Below are positions 1-8,165 of a stretch of 37,704 nucleotides of DNA, piece after piece (position 1 is the stretch's first letter; the number at the start of each line of letters is the position of its first letter). The stretch is from Chitinophaga pinensis (GTDB lineage: Bacteria > Bacteroidota > Bacteroidia > NS11-12g > UBA955). The position numbers were made by a program, and so were the translations under genes. The stretch lies in the NCBI GenBank assembly GCA_945890895.1, contig CAMDDG010000001.1:1-37704 (forward strand). The letters are read 5' to 3'. The notes under the pieces were generated by a model, which saw only the letters and a program-made list of their open reading frames with translations, was not told the origin of the DNA and ran no database searches.

Positions 1-214
1 TCCAACGGGTGTAAATGTTTTAGCTTATCATATAACCATTTACAATCGTTGGGGTGAGAAGGTATTCGATGGACAAAGAAATCAGCCGTTCGATGGTACG
101 TATCAAGGTAGACCCTTGTTGGAAGGCGTTTATGTAGCCGTGGTTGAAATTGAAGATGTGGAGCATCAACATAAAAAAGAAAGCAGGACGTTAGTCCTGC
201 TTCGAAACAAATAA
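1..214 (+). CDS. C-terminal end of a T9SS-sorted (CHU/gliding-motility type) surface or secreted protein, partial
   Basis: Only the last 70 codons (frame starting at base 2) lie in the window. The sequence contains ITIYNRWGEKVFDG, then FDGTYQGRPLLEGVYVAVVE and a basic end LVLLRNK. This is the signature of the type B C-terminal sorting domain (gliding motility-associated C-terminal domain) that directs export through the type IX secretion system in Bacteroidota. The passenger part lies off the left edge, so the protein's function is unknown. The last codons overlap a perfect hairpin that looks like the terminator of the convergent gene. The domain call is from motif recognition; the reading frame and stop are seen directly. 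Confidence 0.82.
   Translation, partial: PTGVNVLAYHITIYNRWGEKVFDGQRNQPFDGTYQGRPLLEGVYVAVVEIEDVEHQHKKESRTLVLLRNK
181..202 (-). terminator. Hairpin terminator for the convergent minus-strand gene, inside the left CDS
   Basis: Perfect 9-bp inverted repeat AAGCAGGAC / GTCCTGCTT with loop GTTA. Read on the minus strand it is followed by TTTCTTTTTTATG, a U-rich tail typical of an intrinsic terminator for the gene at 304-1209. On the plus strand no T-run follows, so it appears to work in one direction only. It lies inside the coding sequence of the T9SS-domain protein, whose stop codon is at 212-214. Confidence 0.6.
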
Positions 215-303
215 ATAATATTGGGTTTTATTCAATCTGAATAGTTAATTCAAACTGGATTACTTCAAATTTTAGGTGAATTGGAAATGAGAATAAGATT
301 ATT

Positions 304-1209
304 TTATTTCAAATCCATTGCAGTAGAGCCCATTAAATATCCTTCGGTAAATACTTCAACGGTGTATTTGCCTGGAGTTAATTTTTTAACGGGTTTCCAA
401 ATAGTTGCTGGGATTTGCTTGGTTTCGTTTTCGAAAACTACCGAAGTTTTGTAAGAGAATTTAGTCGATTTTCCATCGGCTAAATCCGTTACCCCACCTT
501 GACCATCATTCATTAAAGTAACTCCTTCAGGGCCGGTGATTTTAACAAAAACCACGCGTTCTCCTTTTTCAGCAACATTGTTTTCGTTGATGTTGAAGCT
601 GATGCGCAATGCTTCTACGCCTCTGGCTTTTAATGTATTGGTTTCTTTACGAGTTAATAATTGCTTTTTTAACGCTTCAACTCGAATTTCAGATGTACTC
701 AAACGAGCAGCTAAACTCTTGAGTTTACGTCCTTCGGCAGAAAGTTTATTGTTCTCACTGTACAAATCTTGATTTACGGTTCTTAAACTGTCGTTATTGC
801 TGCGCAAAATGCTGTTCTCTTGTTCCAATGCCGCCAACTGTTTGGATAACTGAGCAATTTTTGCATTCAACTCATCCACCAACATCTGATTATTTTTATC
901 GTTTTTCTTTAATAAAAAGGTCAATCGAGCGATTTCACTTTTGCGTTTGTTCAGCTCATCTGACATTTGAACATTGTTTTCAGCCATTGCCGCAGAATCG
1001 GCTCTGAATTGCTCCAATAATTGCTCAGCAGCATTCAGGGCTTTTTCTTTTTCTGATAAACTTCCTTCCAGTTTTACTTTTTCAGCACTTAGTCCTTCTT
1101 TTTCAGTTTTACCCGATTGCCATAAATAAAACAATCCCAAATTGAAAACCAATAAAATTAGAATCAGTACGTAAAGGATGGAGCGGTTGTTTCTCTCTTG
1201 TGTGGTCAT
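304..1209 (-). CDS. Membrane-anchored coiled-coil protein of unknown function
   Basis: 301 residues. A short basic cytoplasmic N-terminus is followed by one hydrophobic helix (about residues 11-30, ILYVLILILLVFNLGLFYLW). Next comes a long heptad-like, Glu/Lys/Leu-rich coiled coil (about 35-190) with repeated EKEKAL, LNKRKSEI and LEQENSIL-type segments. The C-terminal 100 residues look like a beta-rich domain (VEALRISFNINENNVAEKGE through KYTVEVFTEG). The layout suggests a single-pass inner-membrane protein with a periplasmic coiled coil and a terminal sandwich domain. I do not recognise a named family; similar proteins occur in Bacteroidota as hypothetical proteins. It reads toward, and ends 90 bp from, the convergent T9SS-domain gene. 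Confidence 0.8.
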   Translation of the reverse strand: MTTQERNNRSILYVLILILLVFNLGLFYLWQSGKTEKEGLSAEKVKLEGSLSEKEKALNAAEQLLEQFRADSAAMAENNVQMSDELNKRKSEIARLTFLLKKNDKNNQMLVDELNAKIAQLSKQLAALEQENSILRSNNDSLRTVNQDLYSENNKLSAEGRKLKSLAARLSTSEIRVEALKKQLLTRKETNTLKARGVEALRISFNINENNVAEKGERVVFVKITGPEGVTLMNDGQGGVTDLADGKSTKFSYKTSVVFENETKQIPATIWKPVKKLTPGKYTVEVFTEGYLMGSTAMDLK

Positions 1210-1270
1210 TTCTTTATTTTTTTTTGTCGTTAATATTAGTTCAAGTTAAATAAATCATTCATTTTTTTCG

Positions 1271-1282
1271 TTTTCGGGGGAT
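1271..1282 (+). repeat. TTTTCGGGGGAT dispersed motif, copy upstream of rfbC
   Basis: Exact copy of the recurrent 12-mer TTTTCGGGGGAT, followed by GTTATCC. It lies between the divergent genes at 304-1209 (minus) and 1328-1870 (plus), 45 nt before the rfbC start and on the rfbC coding strand. Confidence 0.7.
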
Positions 1283-1302
1283 GTTATCCCTGGGAAAAAA
1301 TG

Positions 1303-1310
1303 TAATTTTA
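1303..1310 (+). promoter_or_regulatory. Possible -7 promoter element upstream of rfbC
   Basis: TAATTTTA resembles the Bacteroidota -7 box TAnnTTTG with the last base changed, and lies 17 nt before the rfbC ATG. No convincing -33 TTTG is seen at the usual distance. The conserved TTTTCGGGGGAT motif is at 1271-1282, about where upstream promoter elements would sit. Confidence 0.35.
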
Positions 1311-1327
1311 CACCTTTCTTAACAAAA

Positions 1328-1870
1328 ATGCAAATTGAATCGTTATTACCCGGATTATTATTGATAAAACCAAAGGTATTTGAAGATCACCGAGGACATT
1401 TCTTCGAGAGCTTTAGAGAAGATGCAATTCAACAACACGCGCCCGGTGTACAATTTGTTCAAGATAATCAAAGCTTATCCAACAAAGGAATTTTACGTGG
1501 TTTGCATTTTCAAAAAGCACCCCACGCACAAGGTAAATTGGTGCGAGTTATCAAAGGAGCCGTGTTAGACGTGGCCTTGGATATACGAAAAAGTTCACCT
1601 ACTTATGGACAATTTGTGGCCGTTGAACTCACTGGACAAAATTTCCAAATGATGTACATCCCTCCAGGGTTTGCGCATGGTTTCGTTACACTTGAAGACC
1701 AGACCATTTTTGCTTATAAATGCACCGATTATTACCATCCAGAATTAGAGGGTGGGGTACTGTGGAATTCACCTGAATTAAATATTCCTTGGAATATTGA
1801 TAACCCTACACTGTCGGCTAAAGATACCGTTTTACCTACGTTTGCTGAGTTTGAATCGCCGTTTGAATAA
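1328..1870 (+). CDS. rfbC: dTDP-4-dehydrorhamnose 3,5-epimerase
   Basis: 180 residues, the normal length for RmlC. The enzyme epimerises dTDP-4-keto-6-deoxyglucose at C3 and C5 on the way to dTDP-L-rhamnose or related surface sugars, in the cytoplasm. The family signatures are in order: DHRGHFFESF near residue 20, the catalytic-His motif RGLHFQ near 57-62 followed by PHAQGKLVRVIKGAVLDVALD, the cupin segment YIPPGFAHGFVTL, and the catalytic-Tyr region FAYKCTDYYHPE. The C-terminus WNSPELNIPW is also typical. No rfbA, rfbB or rfbD neighbour is in the window, so it stands apart from a rhamnose cluster here. The ATG at 1328 matches the family N-terminus. Confidence 0.95.
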   Translation: MQIESLLPGLLLIKPKVFEDHRGHFFESFREDAIQQHAPGVQFVQDNQSLSNKGILRGLHFQKAPHAQGKLVRVIKGAVLDVALDIRKSSPTYGQFVAVELTGQNFQMMYIPPGFAHGFVTLEDQTIFAYKCTDYYHPELEGGVLWNSPELNIPWNIDNPTLSAKDTVLPTFAEFESPFE

Positions 1871-2002
1871 ATTGTACAGTTGGATTTTTACGATGAATCA
1901 CATTCAGGCGTGTTTTATTCAACTTAAGTCAACTCAAATGAATTACGATGCAAACAATAGAGTTAGCAGTATTATTTACATCAAACTTATTAAATTACAT
2001 AG

Positions 2003-2449
2003 ATGAGCAACGAGAAAAGTTCCCCCGAAAATCAAATATCTGACATGAGTCTAGACTCAGAGCAAGTGCAGTTATCTGGTTTATTATCTCAAGAAAAATC
2101 ATCCTCAGGAAAGGAGAATCCAATGTCCATTCATGAACTTCAAGAGTCTGTTGATCAATGGATTAAAACAATTGGTGTGCGCTATTTTTCAGAGTTGACG
2201 AATACCGCTATTTTGATGGAGGAAGTAGGGGAGCTTGCACGAATTATGGCCCGAAAATACGGTGATCAGTCGTTTAAATCCGATGAACAAGACAAACAAC
2301 TCGCCGATGAAATGGCCGATGTGCTGTGGGTGCTTACTTGTTTGGCAAACCAAACCGGCGTGGATTTAACCGAAGCCATCCGAAAGAACATTGAAAAAAA
2401 AACCAAGCGCGACGCTGAACGACATAAAAATAACGAAAAGCTCCATTAA
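2003..2449 (+). CDS. MazG-like nucleotide pyrophosphohydrolase
   Basis: The core is an all-alpha NTP pyrophosphohydrolase of the MazG/MazG-like fold, which hydrolyses (d)NTPs to monophosphates with Mg2+ as housecleaning. Metal-binding motifs are visible: EEVGELARIMARKYGDQ (the ExxE helix) and LADEMADVLWVLTCLANQTG (the ExxD helix), then KKTKRDAERH. The full open frame is 148 residues, but the family member usually starts at about MSIHELQESVDQWIKTIGVR. That ATG is at 2123 and has a good Shine-Dalgarno (AAGGAG, about 8 nt upstream), giving 108 residues, the usual length. The first 40 residues (2003-2122) are Ser/Gln/Glu-rich, and I think they are more likely leader than protein; the outer coordinate is given because the sequence cannot decide. 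Confidence 0.85.
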   Translation: MSNEKSSPENQISDMSLDSEQVQLSGLLSQEKSSSGKENPMSIHELQESVDQWIKTIGVRYFSELTNTAILMEEVGELARIMARKYGDQSFKSDEQDKQLADEMADVLWVLTCLANQTGVDLTEAIRKNIEKKTKRDAERHKNNEKLH

Positions 2450-2470
2450 CCAAAACCTTTATCGCATTTT

Positions 2471-2506
2471 TTTGTTCCTATAAAGTGCTGATTTTTGTTA
2501 ATTTTG
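2471..2506 (+). promoter_or_regulatory. Candidate promoter of the mevalonate operon
   Basis: TTTG at 2471-2474 and an exact TAnnTTTG match (TAATTTTG, 2499-2506) are separated by 24 nt, slightly longer than the usual 17-23. It is the best promoter match in the 219-bp gap before fni. It predicts a leader of roughly 155 nt. A second weaker box, TAATTTTA, is at 2575-2582. I saw no strong hairpin or recognised riboswitch in the leader. Confidence 0.45.
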
Positions 2507-2668
2507 TAGAAGGAATGTCTCTAAATTCAATCGTTTTGTATAAGCTTTAAGTCGAATAAAGTTTGTTACATACGTAATTTTACAGGTATTTCGCGTCCGT
2601 TTTAACTCTTTTCAGTACATAAAAACTGCCTTTAAACTATACAACAAACTCACCTAAAACTATTAAAA

Positions 2669-3685
2669 TTGTCAGAATCAACCCTTCATAAAAGAAAAAC
2701 GGATCATATTGAGTTGGCGTTTAGATCGCAATTGAGTGAAAACGATGATCGATTTTATTATGAGCCTCTTTTGGGAGGGGATATTCGAAATGTGGAGCTT
2801 CCCCAATTATCCATTGCCGGTAAAATGCTGAAAGCTCCCATCTGGGTAAGTAGCATGACCGGCGGTGCAGATCGAGCAAAGTTAATCAATCAAAACCTAG
2901 CAAAAGCGGTGGCTCGTTATGGATTGGGAATGGGTCTGGGATCTTGTCGACCGGTATTAGAACAAAAAGAAACCGCCTCCGATTTCGCAGTGCGTAAGTA
3001 CTTGGGAGATCAACCCTTGTTCGCCAATTTGGGAATCGCTCAATTGGAAGAATTAATCGCTCAAAATCAATTGAGTCGGGTAACGGAAATGGTTAAACAA
3101 CTCGAAGCCGATGGATTGATTATTCACGTAAATCCGCTTCAAGAATGGTTTCAACCCGAAGGCGACCGATATTTCCATCCCCCGATAGAAACCATTAAAA
3201 AAGTAATGGACGAGTTGAACCTTCCCATCATGGTGAAGGAAGTGGGACAGGGAATGGGTCCAAAATCGCTACAAGCCTTGTTGGAACTGACGCTAGAAGC
3301 GTTGGATTTCGGTGCGTTTGGAGGAACTAATTTCTCTCTATTGGAGAATTTGAGGAGGGAAGATGTTCGCAAAGAGTCGTGGGAAACCGCTACGAAGTTG
3401 GGACATACGGCCGATGAAATGTCGCAATGGATTATCGAAGGCGATGTTCCAAATTATCGCGTGAAAACTATTTTGGTGTCGGGTGGCGTTAAGGGATTTT
3501 TGGATGGATTTTACCACACTGAAAAATTGCATAAACAATTGAATCATAATTCCATAGGCGTTGGATACGCACAAGCAGCTTCGTTTTTAAAGTACGCACT
3601 ATTGGGAGAAGAAGAATTGTTTGAATATATTGAAAGTCAATTGGATGGCCTGAGAATGGCTCACACATATCTTACAGTAAAATAA
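2669..3685 (+). CDS. fni: Type 2 isopentenyl-diphosphate delta-isomerase (FMN-dependent)
   Basis: 338 residues, normal length. It interconverts IPP and DMAPP using reduced FMN, NADPH and Mg2+. Family motifs in order: RKTDHIELA at the N-terminus, the flavin-binding WVSSMTGGAD near 60, LFANLGIAQL, the Mg-site HVNPLQEWFQPEGD, PIMVKEVGQGMG, GAFGGTNFS and the phosphate-binding ILVSGGVKGFLDGF. The start is a TTG at 2669; the next in-frame Met lies beyond essential motifs, so the TTG start is preferred. It is the first gene of the operon and its stop overlaps the next start (TAATG at 3683-3687), implying translational coupling with HMG-CoA reductase. Confidence 0.96.
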   Translation: MSESTLHKRKTDHIELAFRSQLSENDDRFYYEPLLGGDIRNVELPQLSIAGKMLKAPIWVSSMTGGADRAKLINQNLAKAVARYGLGMGLGSCRPVLEQKETASDFAVRKYLGDQPLFANLGIAQLEELIAQNQLSRVTEMVKQLEADGLIIHVNPLQEWFQPEGDRYFHPPIETIKKVMDELNLPIMVKEVGQGMGPKSLQALLELTLEALDFGAFGGTNFSLLENLRREDVRKESWETATKLGHTADEMSQWIIEGDVPNYRVKTILVSGGVKGFLDGFYHTEKLHKQLNHNSIGVGYAQAASFLKYALLGEEELFEYIESQLDGLRMAHTYLTVK

Positions 3686-5031
3686 TGAAAGAAGTTACAC
3701 CTATATCGGGATTCAGTAAATTGAGTAAAGAAGCCAAGATGGAATGGCTGATTCAGAATTTCACGGGCGAACCGGATACGGCATTGAACATGCTTAAGGG
3801 ATACTGGCATCAACAGCCAGAGGTTCAAAAGTTGCACGATGAATTTATTGAAAATACCATCAGTAACTATTATTTGCCTTTTGGCGTTGCTCCTAATTTT
3901 CTGATTAATAATGAATTGTATGCAATCCCATTGGCAATCGAAGAAAGTAGTGTAGTTGCCGCAGCAGCGAAAGCAGCTAATTTTTGGTTGGAGCGAGGTG
4001 GATTTAAAGCCGAAGTTTTGGGAATGACCAAGGTAGGACATGTCCATTTCATTTGGAATAACGATGCCGCTACGGCAGTTGATTTGATTCATTTATTTGA
4101 AGATAAAAAACAGCGTTTCTTCGACGCAACCGACGATATCACCAAAAATATGCGTCAGCGCGGTGGGGGAATTTTGGCATTGGATTTAGTTGATAAAACC
4201 CATGCCGAACCCGATTATTATCAGATCGAAGTGAAGTTCGATACCCGAGATTCTATGGGTGCTAACTTCATCAATTCTTGCCTGGAAGCCATTGCAAAAG
4301 AGTGGAAATCCATCGTGAGCGAAGCTCAAAACCTGGGCGACGTAACTGTGGTCATGAGCATTTTGAGTAATTTTACTCCGGAGTGCTTGGTGAGAGCATC
4401 GGTTTCTTGTAAAATTGATGATATTAACGAGGGAAGCGGAATTGGAAATCAAGAATTTGCCGACAAATTTGTTCGTGCCATTCGTATTGCTTCTGTTGAG
4501 CCTTATCGCGCGGTTACTCACAACAAAGGCATCATGAACGGAATTGATTCGGTAATTATTGCCACAGGAAACGATTTTAGAGCCACTGAAGCGTGTGCAC
4601 ATGCATTTGCTGCGAAGGACGGACGATATACGTCATTGACTCATGGTGAAATTCGCGGTGATGAGTTCCATTTTTGGTTGGAATTACCTTTATCCATCGG
4701 AACCGTTGGAGGAATTACCTCCTTGCACCCCATGGTGAAATTCGCTCACGAATTGTTGGGAAATCCATCGGCTGAGGAACTAATGAAAATCATTGCTGTT
4801 GCAGGATTGGCTCAGAATTTTAGCGCAGTTCGTTCTTTGATTACTTCGGGAATTCAAAAGGGGCACATGAAAATGCACCTGTTGAACATCTTAAATCAAT
4901 TGGAAGCAACTGAAGAAGAGAAGAAAATCATTGTGGAATACTTCAAAGATAAGGTAGTGAGTTACAGTGCTACTGTTGAAGCGTTTTCTAAAGTGAGAGG
5001 TGGAGCTTTGTCGCAAAAATCCAATAGTTAA
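3685..5031 (+). CDS. Hydroxymethylglutaryl-CoA reductase, bacterial class II
   Basis: 448 residues, close to the class II (Pseudomonas mevalonii-like) length and lacking the membrane anchor of class I enzymes. It converts HMG-CoA to mevalonate with NAD(P)H. The catalytic elements are visible: the Glu in IENTISNYYLPFGVAPNF (E56), the Lys in THNKGIMNGID (K281), the Asp in IATGNDFRA (D297) and the C-terminal His in GIQKGHMKMH (H394). EESSVVAAAAKAA is the substrate-binding stretch. Class II enzymes are often annotated as degradative, but the operon of mevalonate-consuming enzymes shows a biosynthetic role here. No HMG-CoA synthase gene is in the window. Confidence 0.95.
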   Translation: MKEVTPISGFSKLSKEAKMEWLIQNFTGEPDTALNMLKGYWHQQPEVQKLHDEFIENTISNYYLPFGVAPNFLINNELYAIPLAIEESSVVAAAAKAANFWLERGGFKAEVLGMTKVGHVHFIWNNDAATAVDLIHLFEDKKQRFFDATDDITKNMRQRGGGILALDLVDKTHAEPDYYQIEVKFDTRDSMGANFINSCLEAIAKEWKSIVSEAQNLGDVTVVMSILSNFTPECLVRASVSCKIDDINEGSGIGNQEFADKFVRAIRIASVEPYRAVTHNKGIMNGIDSVIIATGNDFRATEACAHAFAAKDGRYTSLTHGEIRGDEFHFWLELPLSIGTVGGITSLHPMVKFAHELLGNPSAEELMKIIAVAGLAQNFSAVRSLITSGIQKGHMKMHLLNILNQLEATEEEKKIIVEYFKDKVVSYSATVEAFSKVRGGALSQKSNS

Positions 5032-5033
5032 AA

Positions 5034-6080
5034 ATGCAATCATTTTATGCCCCCGGCAAAATACTTTTGGTGGGTGAATACACCGTAACAAAAGGGTTTG
5101 AGGGATTAGCCGTTCCGGTTAAATCGGGACAATGGATGGATGTTTGGGAATTTGATTCTCCAGGAAACGCGGAAGATAGATTCATATTTAATGCGTTGGA
5201 TTCGCACGGTGCAAGCTGGTTTTCGGAGTCGTTTGATATTGCAAATTTGAAATCGAACTCGTTGAATACGAACGCTTTGAATAGCAATTCTGCGGATGTG
5301 CATTTTAGTGAGAGTAAGAATCCGTCCGAAAATTCAGAACACATCTCGGAGTCGAATACCGAATCCAAAATAGAGTCCAATGCAGAGTCCAATACCGAAT
5401 CACATTTGTCGAAAATACTGGCTTTGGTGCCTTCGTCGTATTGGAAACCGGGAAAATCGTATCGGTTTGAAACGCGTTTGGAATTTGATCGCAGCAGTGG
5501 TTTGGGAAGCAGCAGCACGTTCGTTCAGTTGTTATCCAACTACTTCAAGTTGGATCCCTTCCAAGTGCAGGATTTGGTTTTCGGGGGAAGCGGATACGAT
5601 GTCGCTATAGCAGCCGTGCAGAAGCCGTTAATTTACTGGCGTAATGAGCAAGGTGTTCATTTCCGTCAGTGGAAAATGAATCCGGAATTGACCAAAGATT
5701 GGAAAGTAATATTTCTAGGCAATAAAGTAAATTCCAGAACTAGTACTTCTCAAGTTAATGATATGTTGGAAGATCTCGCCCGGGACGAGAATTACAGCAT
5801 GCAAATCCCAAAAATCATTGAAATAGTGCGTGATGCTCAAGAGTTGATGGCTTTGGAAACCGGGATTGAAATGTACCAAATGTTCTTATCGCAGTTGTTG
5901 GGAATGGTAACACCTTACACGTATTTCGGCGTAAAGCCCTTGCCTAGAGGCGTTTGCAAATGGTTAGGCGCATGGGGCGGTGATATGTTATTGGTGAATT
6001 CCGTTGTTTGGGATGCCTACTATTCACTGTGGAATGGATGTGAAGTGAAAAACTGGAACGATTTGGTGATTTATGAATAA
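5034..6080 (+). CDS. GYDIA-family GHMP kinase, putative phosphomevalonate kinase
   Basis: 348 residues. GHMP kinase features: FYAPGKILLVGEY (residues 4-16), the ATP loop SSGLGSSST (about 153-161) and SGYDVAIAA (about 186-194), a variant of the GYDIA motif that names this Bacteroidota family. It lies between HMG-CoA reductase and diphosphomevalonate decarboxylase, where phosphomevalonate kinase is expected and otherwise missing, so that role is inferred from context. Residues about 71-124 form a Ser/Asn/Glu-rich low-complexity insertion (SESNTESKIESNAESNTES core) between two conserved parts of the N-domain; this is unusual for a compact kinase. It starts 2 nt after the previous stop. A mevalonate-kinase-like role cannot be excluded. 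Confidence 0.88.
   Translation: MQSFYAPGKILLVGEYTVTKGFEGLAVPVKSGQWMDVWEFDSPGNAEDRFIFNALDSHGASWFSESFDIANLKSNSLNTNALNSNSADVHFSESKNPSENSEHISESNTESKIESNAESNTESHLSKILALVPSSYWKPGKSYRFETRLEFDRSSGLGSSSTFVQLLSNYFKLDPFQVQDLVFGGSGYDVAIAAVQKPLIYWRNEQGVHFRQWKMNPELTKDWKVIFLGNKVNSRTSTSQVNDMLEDLARDENYSMQIPKIIEIVRDAQELMALETGIEMYQMFLSQLLGMVTPYTYFGVKPLPRGVCKWLGAWGGDMLLVNSVVWDAYYSLWNGCEVKNWNDLVIYE
5244..5405 (+). repeat. Low-complexity Ser/Asn/Glu repeat inside the GYDIA kinase gene
   Basis: The DNA is made of degenerate repeats of GAGTCCAATRCNGARTCC-like units; the clearest copies lie at about 5349-5402, where the units GAGTCCAAT and ACCGAATC recur. They encode alternating ESN(T/A)ES segments. The repeat preserves frame and the flanking sequences are conserved kinase. 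Confidence 0.7.
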
Positions 6081-6148
6081 ATAAAATGTCAAATTCCAAG
6101 ATCAAATTAATCCCAACAATCAACTCAAAAATACACCCCAGTTAAATA

Positions 6149-7201
6149 ATGTCAAATATTCAAACAGAAACACAATCAGTAACATATCGTTGTCCGAGCA
6201 ATATTGCTTTGGTGAAATATTGGGGCAAGAAAGAGGGTGGTGTGCAATTGCCCGCCAATCCCTCAATCAGTTGGACATTGAACGATTTGTTCGCTGAAAC
6301 GACCGTGTTTGCATCCCCTAAAATGGAAGAAAATCAGAAGGTTGAATTCTTTTTAGATGGAAAGCCCAAACCATCGTTTGAACCGAAAATTCACACGTTT
6401 TTGCAGCGAATTTCGTCGATTGTGCCGGTTGTGAGCCAGTGGGATTTGCGCATTGAGTCGAAAAACACGTTTCCTCACGGAGCCGGTATTGCCAGTTCTG
6501 CGGCGGGTTTCGGCGCGTTGGCACTGTGCATGGTCGATTTGGAAGGCGATTTGCAACCGGGTTCTACTGAGTTTTATCAAAAAGTGAGTATTTGTGCGCG
6601 ATTGGGCTCGGGAAGTGCGTGCAGAAGCATGTTTGAAGGTGCGGGTATTTGGGGAGAATTGGACAGCATACCGGGCAGTTCCGATGAATATGCTATTTCG
6701 TTTCCATTTGAAATTCATTCCCGTCTTAAAAATTGGAAAGATGCCGTTTTAATTGTGGATGATGGCGAGAAAAAAGTGAGTAGCACGCAAGGACACGATT
6801 TGCTCAAGTCGCACGCATACGCTCATGCTCGTTTTGAACAAGCGAGTAAAAACCTGACTGAACTTTCTGAAGTTTTACAAAATGGAAATGTTGAGCGTTT
6901 CGTGGAATTGGTTGAATCAGAAGCGTTGCAACTGCATGCCATGATGATGTCGTCGATTCCGTATTACCTCCTGATTCGTCCAAACACATTGGCTATAATT
7001 GAGTTGATTTGGGCAAAACGCGGGGCCACAAATTGGGAAATGGCATTCACGTTGGATGCGGGGGCGAATGTGCATTTGCTGTATAATTCCGAACAAGAAG
7101 ACGATGTAATGAACTTTATTGACGCTGAATTGTTACCATATTGCAAAAACCAGTTGTATCTTTGCAGTGCAATTGGTGGAGGCCCACTAAAATTGAACTA
7201 A
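6149..7201 (+). CDS. mvaD: Diphosphomevalonate decarboxylase
   Basis: 350 residues. It catalyses ATP-dependent decarboxylation of mevalonate diphosphate to IPP. Signatures: CPSNIALVKYWGK (residues 15-27), the substrate-binding NPSISWTLN, the ATP-loop region GIASSAAGFGALALC, GSGSACRSMFEGAGIWG and the late FTLDAGANVHLLY, which carries the catalytic Asp region. A 68-bp gap (6081-6148) precedes it, the widest in the operon; it is AT-rich and I see no terminator there. The next gene begins one base after the stop. Confidence 0.96.
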   Translation: MSNIQTETQSVTYRCPSNIALVKYWGKKEGGVQLPANPSISWTLNDLFAETTVFASPKMEENQKVEFFLDGKPKPSFEPKIHTFLQRISSIVPVVSQWDLRIESKNTFPHGAGIASSAAGFGALALCMVDLEGDLQPGSTEFYQKVSICARLGSGSACRSMFEGAGIWGELDSIPGSSDEYAISFPFEIHSRLKNWKDAVLIVDDGEKKVSSTQGHDLLKSHAYAHARFEQASKNLTELSEVLQNGNVERFVELVESEALQLHAMMMSSIPYYLLIRPNTLAIIELIWAKRGATNWEMAFTLDAGANVHLLYNSEQEDDVMNFIDAELLPYCKNQLYLCSAIGGGPLKLN

Positions 7202-7202
7202 T

Positions 7203-8165
7203 ATGTCGTCGAAAGCTGTCTTGAAAGATTCCTTATTTTATGCCAAAATATTGCTTTTTGGAGAGTATGGAATCATTGAGGATTCAATGGGATTGAGTAT
7301 TCCTTTTGAACACTTTCAAGGCCGTTTTGATGTAGCTCAAACCGGTTCTGAAACCGAAGCTCAGTTCAAATCCAATCGCAGTATTCGCAAGTATGTCAAG
7401 CATTTGAAAGACATGCATTTCAACGGAGAATTGCCATTTAAAATGGATTTTGTGCGTTTGGAAGCCGACTTGGAAGGAGGTTTGTACTTTGACAGCAGCA
7501 TTCCACAAGGATTTGGAGTGGGTTCTTCCGGAGCATTGGTTGCAGCGTTGTATAAAAACTATTCGGTGAATCCCATAACTGCCGAAGATGTTATGATCGA
7601 AGAAAATTTAGCGGAATTGAAATCCAACTTAGCCATCATGGAAAGTTATTTCCACGGCAAAAGTTCGGGATTGGATCCGTTGATTTGCTATCTGAATTTA
7701 CCCATCCTAATTAAAGGTAAAGGCAGTTTAGATACCGTTGGAATACCTGTCGAAAATGCTCAAAGTAAAGGCGCTATCTTCTTGATGAATTCTGGATCCC
7801 CTGGAAAAACCAAGGGCATGGTGGAAATATTCCTGGAGCGATTGAAGGAAGAAGGTTTCCGCAAAATGGTTAAAACCGAACTGAAAAAGCACAACGATCA
7901 CGCTGTAAAGCATTTCTTAAAAGGCGAAGTAAAACCGCTTTTGGAAAACGTAAAAGCTCTCTCTACGCTCTTTTTGAATAACTTCCAACCCATGATTCCC
8001 CAAAAATTTGAGGATGTTTGGAGAAAAGGAATTGAAACCAATTGTTACTACTTGAAACTCTGCGGCAGCGGCGGCGGCGGATTTATCTTAGGCTTTACTG
8101 AAGATATAGATCGTGCAAAAGAAATGTTAAAAGAACATAACTTGCAGGTCATATATAAAATGTAA
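7203..8165 (+). CDS. Mevalonate kinase (GHMP family)
   Basis: 320 residues. It phosphorylates mevalonate to 5-phosphomevalonate. FYAKILLFGEYGII is at residues 12-25, the ATP loop IPQGFGVGSSGALVAAL at 100-116, MESYFHGKSSGLDPLICY is the family's HGxxSGxDP motif with the catalytic Asp, and LCGSGGGGFILGF is the third GHMP motif. The HGKSSGLDP motif is characteristic of mevalonate kinases, so this gene rather than the GYDIA kinase is the best candidate for the first phosphorylation. Its stop overlaps the next start (TAATG at 8163-8167). Confidence 0.9.
   Translation: MSSKAVLKDSLFYAKILLFGEYGIIEDSMGLSIPFEHFQGRFDVAQTGSETEAQFKSNRSIRKYVKHLKDMHFNGELPFKMDFVRLEADLEGGLYFDSSIPQGFGVGSSGALVAALYKNYSVNPITAEDVMIEENLAELKSNLAIMESYFHGKSSGLDPLICYLNLPILIKGKGSLDTVGIPVENAQSKGAIFLMNSGSPGKTKGMVEIFLERLKEEGFRKMVKTELKKHNDHAVKHFLKGEVKPLLENVKALSTLFLNNFQPMIPQKFEDVWRKGIETNCYYLKLCGSGGGGFILGFTEDIDRAKEMLKEHNLQVIYKM

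Noticed and set aside
3177..3187. ATCCCCCGATA in fni as another dispersed-motif copy
   Set aside because: Only the inner TCGGGGGAT matches; the T-run is missing, and such 9-mers occur elsewhere in coding sequence (for example GGGGGAT near 24717).
5045..5518. 157-codon minus-strand frame opposite the GYDIA kinase
   Set aside because: It exists because the repetitive GARTCN units are open in several frames; the plus-strand frame carries all kinase motifs.
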